This document shows positions 5,478 through 5,505 of a DNA stretch of 5,505 nucleotides, in pieces. Source of the DNA: an uncultured Calothrix sp. Lineage in GTDB: Bacteria; Cyanobacteriota; Cyanobacteriia; Cyanobacteriales; Nostocaceae. The DNA lies in NCBI GenBank assembly GCA_937884685.1, contig CAKZYM010000493.1:1-5505 (forward strand). The letters are read 5' to 3'. Under the pieces are notes generated by a model. It did not search any database. It saw nothing but the letters and a program-made list of their open reading frames with translations, and was not told the DNA's origin. Every line of letters begins with the position of its first letter. The first letter of the stretch is position 1. The translations under genes were made by a program, and so were the position numbers.

Positions 5478-5505
5478 ATGAAAAAAGTAGCAATTGTAGG
5501 AGGTG
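5478..5505 (+). CDS. N-terminus of a Rossmann-fold protein, cut by the window edge
   Basis: Nine complete codons read MKKVAIVGG, followed by a G. This is the usual beginning of an FAD- or NAD(P)-binding Rossmann protein with a GxGxxG loop, such as an FAD-dependent oxidoreductase. There is no stop in the visible part. No Shine-Dalgarno is seen upstream (TTTTCAATAAATC), where the heptamer array sits. It is in the same direction as the CSP41b-like gene, 155 bases downstream. The short visible part cannot identify the enzyme. Confidence 0.6.

Overview
The window looks like cyanobacterial chromosome, probably from a filamentous, heterocyst-forming lineage. The main evidence is a gene very close to chloroplast CSP41b. 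Supporting signs are one HIP1 octamer (GCGATCGC, 4523-4530), a heptanucleotide tandem array, an AT-rich background with long AT-rich intergenic gaps, and a compact GC-rich hairpin repeat between genes. The genus cannot be fixed from this sequence.

Left and centre (31-3919, all minus strand) is part of an exopolysaccharide or surface-glycan locus. In transcription order it holds a GT4 glycosyltransferase (2744-3919), a short monotopic phosphoglycosyl transferase that starts glycan assembly on the lipid carrier (1920-2651, start corrected from an upstream TTG), an 809-base AT-rich gap, and gmd, the GDP-mannose 4,6-dehydratase (31-1110). Together these suggest a primed lipid-linked sugar, a further glycosyl addition (mannose-type donor is a guess), and supply of GDP-4-keto-6-deoxymannose, the precursor of GDP-fucose or GDP-rhamnose. 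The partner reductase, flippase and polymerase are not in the window.

The divergent intergenic region (3920-4383) separates this locus from a plus-strand gene. It contains a GC-rich element of about 135 bases that can be drawn as a multibranched fold and is flanked by an 8-bp direct repeat. It also has an 18-bp perfect TA-rich palindrome and two neighbouring perfect dyads just upstream of the plus-strand gene.

Right side (4384-5505, plus strand): a 312-residue CSP41b-like atypical short-chain dehydrogenase, then a 155-base spacer with a spaced inverted repeat and a heptamer array. The window ends in the first nine codons of a Rossmann-fold protein (MKKVAIVGG). I see no tRNA, rRNA, CRISPR array or transposase. 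No clearly new multi-gene system is present. The most interesting material is the non-coding architecture between 3920 and 4383 and between 5323 and 5477.
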